Of a DNA stretch of 64,000 bases, positions 1-8,064 are shown in pieces. Below the pieces are notes generated by a model. It ran no database searches. It was given only the letters and a program-made list of their open reading frames with translations, and was not told where the DNA came from. Source of the stretch: LSCE01 sp050485425 (GTDB taxonomy: Bacteria; Pseudomonadota; Gammaproteobacteria; Nitrococcales; Aquisalimonadaceae); the NCBI GenBank assembly GCA_050485425.1, contig JBJHBJ010000018.1:1-64000 (forward strand), given 5' to 3'. Position numbers and translations under genes: made by a program. Each line of letters starts with the position of its first letter. The stretch's first letter is position 1.

Positions 1-28
1 CTCTGACCTGTTGCTTCGTGACCGCCAT
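1..28 (-). CDS. istA: Start of a probable IstA transposase (truncated by window edge)
   Basis: Only nine codons are visible, reading MAVTKQQVR on the minus strand from an ATG at 28-26. A good ribosome binding site, AAGGGA, lies at 39-34 with a 5-base gap. From memory, one branch of IS21 IstA proteins begins with a very similar M-x-T-x-QQVR motif just before its helix-turn-helix. Too little is visible for a firm call. The terminal-repeat arrangement beside it supports the assignment. Confidence 0.35.
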
Positions 29-128
29 CCCCGTCCCTTGTGGGTCGCATGGAAAAGCGGCCTAGCTTAGTGGCAACCGGCCAGAATAGTTGTCGGCGGA
101 CCGGCCAGAGTTATTGTCGTTGGATACA
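1..128 (-). mobile_element. Probable end of an IS21-family insertion sequence (partial)
   Basis: Two imperfect 21-bp direct repeats lie at 76-96 and 100-120, both starting ACCGGCCAGA and both ending TGTCG plus one base, with a 24-bp period. About 50 bases inside them an ORF starts on the minus strand. Multiple terminal repeats placed about 100 bp ahead of istA are typical of the IS21 family. The outer end probably lies near 128, where the minus strand reads TGTATCC, but the exact tip and target duplication cannot be fixed because the other end is outside the window. The family call rests on this layout and the nine visible residues of the ORF. Confidence 0.4.
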
Positions 129-224
129 CGCTGGCCAGCCACGACGACATCGACTCGGCGGCGCCCCCCCTCGGTAGTCCGGATTCTAACGTTCGTACCC
201 ACAATCAGAAAACAGGAGGAGATC

Positions 225-1187
225 ATGCCGCTTGAAGTACTAGACAAGGCGCGTGGCCACTGGTTAGAGATCCTTGTTGCCCTCGGCATCCCTGCTCATC
301 ACCTAACGGGGAGGCATTGCCCCTGCCCGATGTGCGGCGGGACAGACCGCTTCAGATACGCTGACTCAGCGCCCAAGAGACCGAAAGCGGGCGTCTGGCA
401 CTGCAACCAGTGCGGGAGCGGAGATGGGATTGATCTGGTTCTGCGTAGTCGCGGACTTTCCGGTTTCGCGGAAGCAGCCCGGGAAGTTGAGTCCGTTCTG
501 GGTGGTTCAACACGCGCGGGACCATCGATGCACGGCAGGCAGAACGGGCAAAGCGTTCTGAGGCTTCTGCGCGCTGCCTTCCCGGCGCGACCTGCCGATT
601 TTGTGGATAACTACTTGACGTCCCGAGGGCTTCGTCTGCCTCCGAAAATCGGCGCGCACCGATCAGTCGGTTACTACGAGGACGGCGTACGAGTCAGTTC
701 TTACCCCGCAATGATCGGAACGATACGAACAAGCAGTCATAAGACAATCGTCGGGGCTCATATTACGTACCTAGCAACGGTAGGCAACCGGAAAGCATCA
801 GTCCCTGCGCCTCGCAAGATCCGTAAGGTTCTGAGCTCGATCTCCGGTGCCGCTGTTCAACTCTACCCCGCTGAGCCGCATCTCGGCATCGCTGAGGGCA
901 TTGAAACAGCGATAGCCGCCGCCATGTTGCACAACCTGCCAGTTTGGGCGGCACTATCTGCGCAAGGACTCGCCAGTTTTATTCCACCACCGGATACCAA
1001 GCACGTCACGGTTTTTGCTGACAACGACATCCACGCCACTGGGCAGCGAGCTGCGGGCGATCTGGAGACGCGACTTCGGATATTAGGAATCAGTTGCGAT
1101 ATTCGTACAGCAGGCACTCCAGGGACGGACTGGGCCGACGAGATCAATCTCTCTAGAAACTCAGGAATGGAGCGGCGGGCAAAATGA
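225..1187 (+). CDS. Mobile-element primase with zinc finger and Toprim domain
   Basis: This 320-residue protein probably primes DNA replication of the integrative element. Near the N-terminus is a primase-type zinc ribbon: C34-x2-C37 followed by C60-x2-C63, with the aromatic TDRFRY segment usual in P4-alpha and DnaG-type fingers. The C-terminal half carries a Toprim-like core, with IAEGIETAI as the acidic motif near residue 225 and FADND near residue 265. The open frame extends upstream to about 90, but the ATG at 225 has a perfect AGGAGG at 214-219, so that start was chosen. No helicase domain is fused, unlike full-length P4 alpha protein, so a separate helicase may lie outside the window. 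Confidence 0.75.
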   Translation: MPLEVLDKARGHWLEILVALGIPAHHLTGRHCPCPMCGGTDRFRYADSAPKRPKAGVWHCNQCGSGDGIDLVLRSRGLSGFAEAAREVESVLGGSTRAGPSMHGRQNGQSVLRLLRAAFPARPADFVDNYLTSRGLRLPPKIGAHRSVGYYEDGVRVSSYPAMIGTIRTSSHKTIVGAHITYLATVGNRKASVPAPRKIRKVLSSISGAAVQLYPAEPHLGIAEGIETAIAAAMLHNLPVWAALSAQGLASFIPPPDTKHVTVFADNDIHATGQRAAGDLETRLRILGISCDIRTAGTPGTDWADEINLSRNSGMERRAK

Positions 1188-1197
1188 ACCAGCCCGG

Positions 1198-1284
1198 TGA
1201 TCGTAACGATCAAGTAATTTTCCTAAGGGCATTTGTTGGCTCATAGAGCTGCGCAACACTCCCCATACCCTGAGGGAGTCAGGG
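1198..1284. other. Intergenic stretch with a 7-bp palindrome and a small hairpin
   Basis: Between the primase and the excisionase-like gene are a near-perfect palindrome, TGATCGT-A-ACGATCA, at 1198-1212 and a hairpin, CCCTGA/TCAGGG with a 5-base loop, at 1268-1284. The first looks like an operator for an element-encoded regulator. The second could be a weak terminator or another protein site. Neither has a T-tract. Confidence 0.35.
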
Positions 1285-1328
1285 CTACGCTATTCAGAGT
1301 TGACTGCCGGCTAAGAGGACTTAAAAAA

Positions 1329-1535
1329 ATGAAGGACTTCATGTACATCCCCGACGTGGCGGCGCGCCTTGGCACCACCGAAGCGCAAGTCCGAAGTGCG
1401 CTTCAGCGCAAGTCCGACGCGATCCCTCCGGCGACGCGCCTCGGCCGCCGCATCGCGTTTCGGGTGAAAGATTATGAGGCTTGGCTTGAGACGAAAGCAC
1501 CGACGAGGCCGCGTGGCCGGCCCCGATCCATCTAA
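1329..1535 (+). CDS. Small helix-turn-helix protein, excisionase-like
   Basis: This 68-residue protein has the AlpA/MerR-like winged helix pattern of excisionases: YIPDVAARLGTTEAQVRSAL as the HTH, then LGRRIAFRVKDYEAWLE as the wing and final helix. A basic tail, RPRGRPR, follows. The frame is open further upstream, but the ATG at 1329 has AGAGGA at 1314-1319 and starts right at the conserved part. Its stop overlaps the convergent integrase gene by 4 bases. Excisionases bend att DNA and steer the integrase towards excision, and many also repress the integrase promoter. The role is inferred from fold and position. Confidence 0.65.
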   Translation: MKDFMYIPDVAARLGTTEAQVRSALQRKSDAIPPATRLGRRIAFRVKDYEAWLETKAPTRPRGRPRSI

Positions 1536-2518
1536 AGTCGAGCCGCCAGCCTTCCGGCATGCAAGTGGGTGTACCGCTGAAGCATGGCCAACGTCTTATG
1601 GCCTGTAATCATCGAGACTTCCATGACGTCGAAGCCTCGCTCGAAGAACCGAGACGTTGCCTCATGTCGCAGATCATGAAGTCGCAGGTCAGTGATCCCT
1701 GCCTTATCTCGAGCATCGGCGAACCAGTGGCTGATCAGGTCTGGATGACCACTGTGAAGCCGCCCTCCTCGACACAAAGCGCGGAGCACCTTAAGAGCCC
1801 TGCGGCTAAGCGGAACTGTTCGGGCAGATCCATTCTTCGTTTCACGCAGGAGAATAGTGGGTCCATTGGCGTCATCTCCGCGCTTTGGAACCCGAACGCT
1901 ATCCCAGTGAATTTGCGAGAGCTCGCCGCGACGCATCCCTGTTTCCAGCAAGAAAATGAAGAACCCTGCTTTCGGCCAACCCGCGGCCTGCAATAACCGT
2001 TTCTCTTCCCCAGGCGACAAGCGCCGCTCACGCCCAGGATCAGGCGGGGGTCGGCTCATGTCATCGATAGGGTTAATGAGCCCGCTGTATCCCCAATCCC
2101 GTCGTGCGGTCTTGTAAAGCTTAGAGATCAGACTCAGCTCGTTGCGAACGGTCTGGGCGGCCTTTCCATCATCAAGGCGGTCATCCCGGTATACTGCGAA
2201 ATCCTTCCCACGAAGCTCGGTTAGCCCTCGCTCCGCCAGCGGGTGGCGGATCCAGCGGCCGATCAAGGAGCTTTCCTGCGTTTTTCCTTTCGGCTTACGC
2301 GCAGTAACTTCAGCCAGATACTTATCCAGGGCCTCTCGCAGTGTCATTAGGGAGACTTCGCCCCCCATGATCTTGCGTCTGCGCTTTAAATCAAACTCGA
2401 CTGACTCCGCCCATTCCCGAGCTTCAGCTTTCGAACCAAAAGTCTTGCCAGTGCTAGGGAGGCCTGTCACGCGGACAACGACTGACCAGCCGCTCTTGCG
2501 TTTTCTGAACGTTGCCAT
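1532..2518 (-). CDS. int: Tyrosine recombinase / integrase of the tRNA-Ser island
   Basis: A 328-residue site-specific recombinase. An N-terminal arm-binding segment, MATFRKRKSGWSV with a GLPSTGKTF strand, is followed by a SAM-like core-binding domain and the catalytic domain. All catalytic motifs are visible: the Arg in TGMRRGE, HDLRH (the His-x-x-Arg box), and GHKTLAMLQRYTHL with the nucleophilic Tyr. The start at 2518 was preferred to upstream in-frame codons because GGAGA lies at 2528-2524 and family members begin with this strand. The gene points away from the adjacent tRNA-Ser, whose 3' end is almost certainly the attachment core. Confidence 0.9.
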   Translation of the reverse strand: MATFRKRKSGWSVVVRVTGLPSTGKTFGSKAEAREWAESVEFDLKRRRKIMGGEVSLMTLREALDKYLAEVTARKPKGKTQESSLIGRWIRHPLAERGLTELRGKDFAVYRDDRLDDGKAAQTVRNELSLISKLYKTARRDWGYSGLINPIDDMSRPPPDPGRERRLSPGEEKRLLQAAGWPKAGFFIFLLETGMRRGELSQIHWDSVRVPKRGDDANGPTILLRETKNGSARTVPLSRRALKVLRALCRGGRLHSGHPDLISHWFADARDKAGITDLRLHDLRHEATSRFFERGFDVMEVSMITGHKTLAMLQRYTHLHAGRLAARL

Positions 2519-2542
2519 CGGGTCTCCGCCATGGACTGCTTG

Positions 2543-2572
2543 GCACCAAGTGTACCAAAACAGTACCAAAAC
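2543..2572. repeat. Tandem short direct repeats upstream of the integrase
   Basis: GTACCAAAAC occurs twice, at 2552-2561 and 2563-2572, an 11-bp period that puts both copies on one face of the helix. A related GCACCAAG lies at 2543-2550. They sit between the integrase start and the tRNA attachment end, where arm-type integrase or excisionase sites are found. Function is inferred from position only. Confidence 0.45.
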
Positions 2573-2611
2573 CCGCTAGACCCAACAGACCTCAAAGCTA
2601 ATTTATTGATT

Positions 2612-2702
2612 TGGCGGAGAGGGTGGGATTCGAACCCACGGAAGGGGGTTACCCTTCAACGGTTTTCAAGACCGCCGCTTTCGACCGCTCAGCCACCTCT
2701 CC
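2612..2702 (-). tRNA. tRNA-Ser, anticodon UGA
   Basis: Read on the minus strand this 91-base gene folds as a serine tRNA. The 7-bp acceptor stem is GGAGAGG/CCTCTCC. The D-arm region reads GGCTGAGCGGTCGAAAG, and the anticodon loop is CTTGAAA with anticodon TGA. A long variable arm (AAGGG...CCCTT) and a T-arm with GGTTCGAATCC complete it. Discriminator G and the CCA tail are encoded at 2615-2612. It reads UCA/UCG-type serine codons. The gene is intact despite serving as the integration site, as expected when the element supplies a copy of the 3' end. Confidence 0.95.
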
Positions 2703-2712
2703 CGGCGGCGTT

Positions 2713-2741
2713 ATTGTCGGCAACTCCCGACCCCGGTGCAA
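2713..2741 (-). promoter_or_regulatory. Probable sigma-70 promoter of tRNA-Ser
   Basis: On the minus strand, TTGCAC at 2741-2736 and GACAAT at 2718-2713 are separated by exactly 17 bases. The mature tRNA begins 10 bases after the -10 box. The promoter fits in the 51-base gap between the pyrD stop and the tRNA. Confidence 0.55.
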
Positions 2742-2753
2742 CTCGGCGAGGCG

Positions 2754-3806
2754 TCAGGCGCCGACCTGCATGGGCACTTCAGTGCCTTCGGACTCGGCGA
2801 TGGCTCGCACGGATTCCCGGATCAGGCTTGGGCCGCGGTAGATCAGGCCGGTGTAGATCTGGATCAGGCTGGCACCAGCGCGGATCTTCATCAGCGCGTC
2901 GTGGCCGGACACCACGCCGCCGACTCCGATGATCGGCAGCGCTCCGTTCAGGTGCCGGTCCAGCAGCCTGATCACATGGTTGGAGCGGTCTCGCAGCGGC
3001 GCCCCGCTCAGCCCCCCGCTCTCGTCCCAGTTCTTCATGCCCTCGACGCCATCCCGGGACAACGTCGTGTTGGTGGCGGCCACGGCATCCATGCGGTGGC
3101 GCACCAACGCATCGGCCAGGCCGATCACCTGCTCGTCGCTCATGTCGGGTGCGATCTTCACCACCACCGGGACGTAACGGTTCCAGGCCAGCGACAACCG
3201 CAGCTGTTCGCCCTTGACCGCCGCCAGCAACTCGTCCAGCAGGCCGCCGTGCTGCAGGCTTCGCAGGCCGGGGGTGTTGGGCGATGAGACGTTGATGGTG
3301 ATGTAGCTGGCATACGGATACACCTTGCCCAGACAATGCAGGTAGTCCTCGGCCGCCCGCTCCACCGGTGTGTCGAAGTTCTTGCCGATATTGACACCCA
3401 GGATGCCCCGATAGCCGGAAGCTGCCAACCGGCTGACCAGATAGTCCACACCCTTGTTGTTGAAACCCATACGGTTGATCAGCGCCTGCGCACGGCGCAG
3501 GCGGAACATGCGCGGGCGCGGATTGCCCGGCTGCGGTCGCGGTGTCACCGTGCCGACTTCGATGAAGCCGAAACCCAGGCCCGCCAGGGCATGGATATAG
3601 TCCCCGTTCTTGTCCAGACCGGCCGCCAGCCCCACCGGATTGGGGAAACGCAGTCCCAGCAACTGGGTTTCCAGTTGTGGCGTCGGCCCGACCAGCAGCC
3701 TGGACACGCCGGTCGGCCGGAAAGCCTTCAAGGCAGAGAGCGTCAGATCGTGGGCCGTCTCCGGATTCAGTCGGAACAACAGGCTGCGCAGTAGCAAGTA
3801 GGACAT
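2754..3806 (-). CDS. pyrD: Dihydroorotate dehydrogenase (quinone), class 2
   Basis: Oxidises dihydroorotate to orotate in pyrimidine synthesis and passes electrons to membrane quinone. The 350-residue protein starts with the amphipathic membrane-association helix of class 2 enzymes (MSYLLLRSLLFRLNPE). A TIM barrel follows, with GLAAGLDKNG, the RMGFNN motif, the catalytic-serine loop INVSSPNTPGLR, and the FMN-phosphate end IGVGGVVSG...LIQIYTGLIYRGP. The start at 3806 matches the family N-terminus; a longer frame to 3863 adds unrelated residues. It stands alone, divergent from the ParA-like gene and just upstream of tRNA-Ser. Confidence 0.95.
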   Translation of the reverse strand: MSYLLLRSLLFRLNPETAHDLTLSALKAFRPTGVSRLLVGPTPQLETQLLGLRFPNPVGLAAGLDKNGDYIHALAGLGFGFIEVGTVTPRPQPGNPRPRMFRLRRAQALINRMGFNNKGVDYLVSRLAASGYRGILGVNIGKNFDTPVERAAEDYLHCLGKVYPYASYITINVSSPNTPGLRSLQHGGLLDELLAAVKGEQLRLSLAWNRYVPVVVKIAPDMSDEQVIGLADALVRHRMDAVAATNTTLSRDGVEGMKNWDESGGLSGAPLRDRSNHVIRLLDRHLNGALPIIGVGGVVSGHDALMKIRAGASLIQIYTGLIYRGPSLIRESVRAIAESEGTEVPMQVGA

Positions 3807-4054
3807 GGCAAGGCTTCGTCGCGGTCGGGGAACAATCGGAACCGGGGTCCGTAGACTGAACATGGTCGCCGATGCCGGGTCATGTTGTCGATAGATTTCG
3901 CTCGCTCTTCAGCGCCTCTCCGGAGCCGCCCGCCCGGGAAACGGCATTATCCCGCAGCTCCATCCCTCCTCGACCAAGTTGACTGCCAGGCATGTTGCAC
4001 TGCACCTTAGGATTTCTGACGTCCGCCCAGGCCCGATCATCAGGGAGAACAAGC

Positions 4055-4867
4055 ATGACGCGCCGAGTCATCTTCAATCAGAAAGGCGGGGTGGGGAAAT
4101 CCACCATCGCCAGCAACCTCGCAGCCATCAGCGCCCACCGGGGTCACCGCACGCTAGTGGTGGATCTGGACAGCCAGGCGAACACCAGCGCTTACCTGCT
4201 GGGGCGGGAATGGGCGCCATCAAACGATCAGGGCGTGGTCGGGCTGTTCGACCAGGCTCTCAGTTTTCGTCTCTACGAGAAGGAGCCGTCGGAATTCGTG
4301 CTGGAAACGCCATTCGAAGGGCTCTACATCATGCCGGCCAGCCGGGAGCTGGAGAATCTGCAGAGCAAGCTGGAATCCCGTTACAAGATCTACAAGCTGC
4401 GCGAAGCACTGGATGCACTGGCCGGGAAGTTCGATGAGGTGTACCTGGATACCCCCCCTGCCCTGAACTTCTTCACGCGTTCGGCACTGATAGCCGGCAA
4501 CCGTTGCCTCATACCCTTCGACTGCGACGATTTCTCCCGCCAGGCGTTGTATGAACTGCTGGAGAATGTGCTCGAAATCCAGCAGGACCACAACCGGGAC
4601 CTGGAAGTGGAAGGCATCATCATCAATCAGTTCCAGTCCCGGGCCAAGGTGATCCAGCAGGCGGTGGATCAGCTGACGGCCGAAGGTCAGCCGGTTGCCT
4701 CGCCACCGCTTTCCTCCTCGGTGAAGGTCAAGGAATCGCACCAGCGCTGTCTGCCGCTGATCCACCTGGCACCGCGCCACAAGCTCACCCAGGAATATCT
4801 GGCGCTGTACCAGGCGCTTGAGGACGGTTTTCGTTCGCGGCCGGGAGCAAGACGCCGCAGGTCGTGA
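4055..4867 (+). CDS. ParA/MinD-family ATPase (orphan)
   Basis: A 270-residue deviant Walker ATPase. The Walker A motif is KGGVGKST at residues 10-17 with the signature lysine. The A' region is VVDLDSQANTS, and Walker B is EVYLDTPPAL. ParA-family ATPases position DNA or protein cargo on the nucleoid or pole. No ParB gene and no parS-like repeats are nearby, and true chromosomal parA sits beside parB, so this is an orphan with unknown cargo. The start at 4055 has AGGGAGA at 4042-4048. The C-terminus is strongly basic (RRRRS), which may help non-specific DNA binding. Confidence 0.8.
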   Translation: MTRRVIFNQKGGVGKSTIASNLAAISAHRGHRTLVVDLDSQANTSAYLLGREWAPSNDQGVVGLFDQALSFRLYEKEPSEFVLETPFEGLYIMPASRELENLQSKLESRYKIYKLREALDALAGKFDEVYLDTPPALNFFTRSALIAGNRCLIPFDCDDFSRQALYELLENVLEIQQDHNRDLEVEGIIINQFQSRAKVIQQAVDQLTAEGQPVASPPLSSSVKVKESHQRCLPLIHLAPRHKLTQEYLALYQALEDGFRSRPGARRRRS

Positions 4868-5067
4868 ATCCACCGGTGATGGCTTGCGACACCGCCACCG
4901 GGCGACACCCGAACGGGTAAAGCTTTCCCTTTCCCCGCCGATAGCACGTGGGAAACCTGTCTTGTGTGATGCACTTGGCTGTCCGTTCAGGCCGAGAGCT
5001 GGTTCACGGTACGGGAAACTGGGTGCTGTACGCTGTTGGCAAACATTATTAGAACGATTGGGCCCGC

Positions 5068-6816
5068 ATGCCGAAATCTCTCCGCCCGCTGCTTGTCTGC
5101 CTGTTCGCGCTGGCCATGTTCCCCTGCACCGTGGCCGCCTCCGGCCAGCAGTCCGTCACCGACGTACGCATTCTGATGGACGTCTCCGCCAGCATGCTCC
5201 GCACCGACCCCGCCAACCTGCGGCAACCGGCACAGCGCCTGCTTGCCGAACTCCTGCCGGATCAGGGGGTGCGCGCGGGGATCTGGAACTTCGGCGATGG
5301 CGTAAAGCCGGTCATTCCCGTGGGAACAGTAGATGCCGCATGGCGCCAACGCGCCCGTAGCAGCGCGGCCCACATTCATTCCCTGGATCAGTGGACCGAT
5401 ATCCGTACCGCACTGGAAACGGCGAGTCGCGACTGGCAAACCCCGGACCCAGCCATCCGACGTCATATCGTGCTATTCACCGACGGAGAAGTCGACGTGG
5501 CCAACGATCCCAGGAGAAACGCCGAGGAACGCCTTCGAATCCTCGACGAGACCCTGCCTGCCCTGCGACGGCTCGGCGTGACCGTTCATACCATCGGCCT
5601 CTCCGACGAAATCGACCACGAACTGATGCAGGAACTGGCAGGCAGCACCGGCGGCGGTTACCTGGCCACGGCCCATGCGGAGGAGCTGCAGCGGCTGTTT
5701 CTGCGCATCTTCGATCGCGTTGCCGACCGTGAAACGGTCCCGTTGAGCGGCAACCGCTTCATGCTGGACGACAGCATCAACGAAGCCACCATTCTGGCGT
5801 TTCGCGGCGACACCACCCGTATACGCCTGCACCCACCCCGGGGGGAAGCCTACGACGCCCGGCGTCCGCCCACCGGCGTGAACTGGCGCCAGGAGCCACA
5901 GTACGAACTCATTACCATTGCGAACCCCTTGAGCGGGGAATGGCGCCTGGAGGCCGACGAGGATCCGGATAACCGCGTCATGGTCGTCACGGATCTGCAA
6001 CTGCACGTCGAGCCGCTGCCGAGCCAGGTGCTGGCCGGTGAGCAGCTGGAACTGACTGCCTGGCTTTCCGCGGCGGGCGACAGACTGACCATGGGGGATT
6101 TTCTCACCGTGCTGGACGTCACCGCACTGGGCACCGTGGGCGATCAGGACAAGGCAAACGCCCCCCTCGCCCTGGACGACTCGGTGTTCCGCGGCACGCT
6201 GCCCGCCCTGGACTCCCCAGGCAACTGGACAGTGACGGTTCTGGTGGACGGCGGCACATTCCAGCGCCAGCGCCGGCAGGCCCTGACCGTCATCGATTCA
6301 CCACTGCAGGCCCGCATGGAATCGTTGCCGACGGAGCCGGGCCTGAATCGGCGGCTCTCGCTGAGCACGCCGCTGGACGATGACACCGCCCACCAGTTGC
6401 GGATAACGGGCAATATCACCACGCCCGGACAGGCGCAGGAACACGGGATCACGCTTCCCACGGGCACCGGCCGATGGCATGTCGATCTGGATTTCCTCAA
6501 CCCGGAGGAGGATTACAACCTGGTCCTGTCCGTCGAAGGCAACCTTCCGGGCGGGCGGGCCTTCCGTCTACCCGTGAGCGAATTCGACCTTCCCGGCCGG
6601 GCCACGGATGAGCCGGCGGCAGCCGGCAGCCAGCAGGCCCGGCCCGGCCCCAACCTGCTGGTCGTCGCCGTGTTTCTCGTCCTGTTCAATCTGGCGTTGA
6701 TCGCACTCGTTGCCATCGGCTACCTGCTGATCACCGGCCGGCGGAAGCACAGCCCGGCCTTCGACGACAGCGACGACCCACCTGGAGCGGCGAAACAGCC
6801 GGAGAACCTGCCATGA
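5068..6816 (+). CDS. Secreted VWA-domain protein anchored by a C-terminal membrane segment
   Basis: A 582-residue protein of unknown function. A signal peptide (about residues 1-24, ending VAA) is followed by a von Willebrand A domain with an intact MIDAS: DVSAS at 38-42 and LFTDGEVD near 140. A region of beta-sandwich-like segments follows, then one membrane helix at about 529-556 and a short acidic tail. The VWA part would face the periplasm and bind a partner through a divalent cation. It resembles conserved gammaproteobacterial VWA proteins named only by family number. It is translationally coupled to the next gene by a 4-base ATGA overlap, so the two probably work together at the membrane. 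Confidence 0.75.
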   Translation: MPKSLRPLLVCLFALAMFPCTVAASGQQSVTDVRILMDVSASMLRTDPANLRQPAQRLLAELLPDQGVRAGIWNFGDGVKPVIPVGTVDAAWRQRARSSAAHIHSLDQWTDIRTALETASRDWQTPDPAIRRHIVLFTDGEVDVANDPRRNAEERLRILDETLPALRRLGVTVHTIGLSDEIDHELMQELAGSTGGGYLATAHAEELQRLFLRIFDRVADRETVPLSGNRFMLDDSINEATILAFRGDTTRIRLHPPRGEAYDARRPPTGVNWRQEPQYELITIANPLSGEWRLEADEDPDNRVMVVTDLQLHVEPLPSQVLAGEQLELTAWLSAAGDRLTMGDFLTVLDVTALGTVGDQDKANAPLALDDSVFRGTLPALDSPGNWTVTVLVDGGTFQRQRRQALTVIDSPLQARMESLPTEPGLNRRLSLSTPLDDDTAHQLRITGNITTPGQAQEHGITLPTGTGRWHVDLDFLNPEEDYNLVLSVEGNLPGGRAFRLPVSEFDLPGRATDEPAAAGSQQARPGPNLLVVAVFLVLFNLALIALVAIGYLLITGRRKHSPAFDDSDDPPGAAKQPENLP

Positions 6817-7424
6817 CCCAGATGCAATGGCTCTACATGATCATCGTCGGCGAACTCGCCCTGATCGCGCTACTGGTCCTGGCCCTGTTGCTTTACCGCG
6901 TGGTCAGCAAGGGACGCAAGGACCAGGCGGCTGCCCAGCAGCTCGTCGAGCGGGTCAAGGACGGCGAGCAGGACCGCCGCCAGTGGCTGATGAGCCTGCT
7001 CCAGGAGCGCCATGGCATGGACGGCGATGAGCTGGCGAACAAGGCTGATGAACTGCTCCGGGCGGAACGCCGCTTTTACGAGCATTTCATCGACATCTAC
7101 GTACAACGCGACGCCGACGAGGCGAGCAACCTCTCACAGTCGGTCCAGGCACTGCTGAAACGCTACACCGACATGCCTCCGCCCACGGCCGTGCCGGAAG
7201 AAGCGCCGCCGGGCGATACGCCGGCCGAACGGGAGTCCAGCCCCACCCGCAGCGCCCAGGAACTGGCGGCGGACGTTGCGCTGTACCGCCGCACACTCAA
7301 CCGTGTCTTCAACGAGTACACCGCCATGTTCGGGGTTCAGTTGGAGAATGAACGCGAACTGACCGCCCGGGAAATCCTCGAGCGCCTCGAATCCGGCCAG
7401 CTGGCCGGGCCCGACGGCCCCTGA
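6813..7424 (+). CDS. Single-pass membrane protein with coiled coil, partner of the VWA protein
   Basis: This 203-residue protein is not a family I recognise. It has one N-terminal membrane helix (about residues 6-28). Charged helical segments follow (ERVKDGEQDRRQW; ADELLRAERRFYEHF) and look like coiled coil. A proline/glutamate-rich linker sits around 120-150, and a final helical block ends in REILERLESG. The bulk should be cytoplasmic. It overlaps the VWA gene by 4 bases (ATGA), which argues for a stoichiometric membrane complex in which this protein is the cytoplasmic partner. No enzymatic motif is visible. Confidence 0.65.
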   Translation: MTQMQWLYMIIVGELALIALLVLALLLYRVVSKGRKDQAAAQQLVERVKDGEQDRRQWLMSLLQERHGMDGDELANKADELLRAERRFYEHFIDIYVQRDADEASNLSQSVQALLKRYTDMPPPTAVPEEAPPGDTPAERESSPTRSAQELAADVALYRRTLNRVFNEYTAMFGVQLENERELTAREILERLESGQLAGPDGP

Positions 7425-7503
7425 GCCCCGCCGGCGGGGACGCCCGGGACACTCACGCCGGTTGATGGCTGCAAGCCGCTCCGCGCATGGAGTAGCATGG
7501 AGC

Positions 7504-8001
7504 ATGAGATCCACGCAGCGGGTCATCGTTACCATGCATGAACACCTTCCCGACGCCAGAGTCACGCAATTGCTGGCCGACCTTCGGCCGACAGCGGTGA
7601 CCATCATCGGTCGGCTACCGGAACTGGACCCGGGCGCCTTTGGCGACAATCCGGTGATCACCACGCTGTGCGCAGCCGAGCACGGCGAGATCAGCCGGCT
7701 CGGAATCCAGGATCTGGTCGCCGTCGGCGAGACACTGGAACACCTGCCCACGCGTGACGGTCTTCGCCTGCTGGCCGGCTTGCGCGACCTGTATGCCCGC
7801 CGTACCCTGCTCCGCCTGGCGCTCCATGAGTCCGGCTGGACTCAGCGGGATCTCATCAGCCTGGGCTTCAGCCGCCTCTGGCATAATGGCCGCGGACTGG
7901 CGTACTACGGCTTCGACGTGGGTACGTACAAGACCACGCCGGACTGGTTGAACCCGCGCAACTGGGCAAATCCCGAACTGTTCGACCGCTATCGCTGGTA
8001 G
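7504..8001 (+). CDS. Conserved protein, DUF6231-like
   Basis: A 165-residue protein resembling a small uncharacterised gammaproteobacterial family (DUF6231 by recollection). The N-terminal half looks like a methyltransferase- or Rossmann-like remnant, with alternating strands and helices (VTIIGRLPELDP, LVAVGETLEHL). The conserved C-terminal block holds WTQRDLISLGF and a tail rich in Tyr, Asp and Trp (YGFDVGTYKTTPDWLNPRNW). In-frame starts at 7462 and 7534 are also possible, and none has a strong ribosome binding site. It is separated from the VWA pair by about 80 bases and may share their transcript. Function is unknown. Confidence 0.6.
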   Translation: MRSTQRVIVTMHEHLPDARVTQLLADLRPTAVTIIGRLPELDPGAFGDNPVITTLCAAEHGEISRLGIQDLVAVGETLEHLPTRDGLRLLAGLRDLYARRTLLRLALHESGWTQRDLISLGFSRLWHNGRGLAYYGFDVGTYKTTPDWLNPRNWANPELFDRYRW

Positions 8002-8064
8002 CCGCGCCCGGCCTGTCTATAACCAGAGTCACTTACGTAATAGCCAAATATTCCTTTTCCGCAT

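Larger units (their letters stand above)
1..2611. mobile_element. Right part of an integrative element inserted at tRNA-Ser (left end outside window)
   Basis: A tyrosine recombinase gene lies directly beside the 3' end of a tRNA-Ser gene, preceded by an excisionase-like gene and a plasmid/phage-type primase. This is the classic layout of a genomic island or satellite element that recombines into a tRNA 3' end. The stretch uses more AT-rich codons than the housekeeping genes to its right. No second copy of the tRNA 3' sequence is visible, so the other attachment site must lie beyond position 1. Element size and cargo are therefore unknown. Confidence 0.7.

Noticed and set aside
76..120. Tandem repeats as a CRISPR array or plasmid iterons
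   Set aside because: Only two imperfect units with 3-base spacing; no spacers, and the adjacent transposase start explains them better. No CRISPR array is present elsewhere in the window.
4868..5067. Possible parS sites or a parB gene next to the ParA-like gene
   Set aside because: No 16-bp parS-like palindrome and no ORF with ParB features is visible in the gap or flanks.
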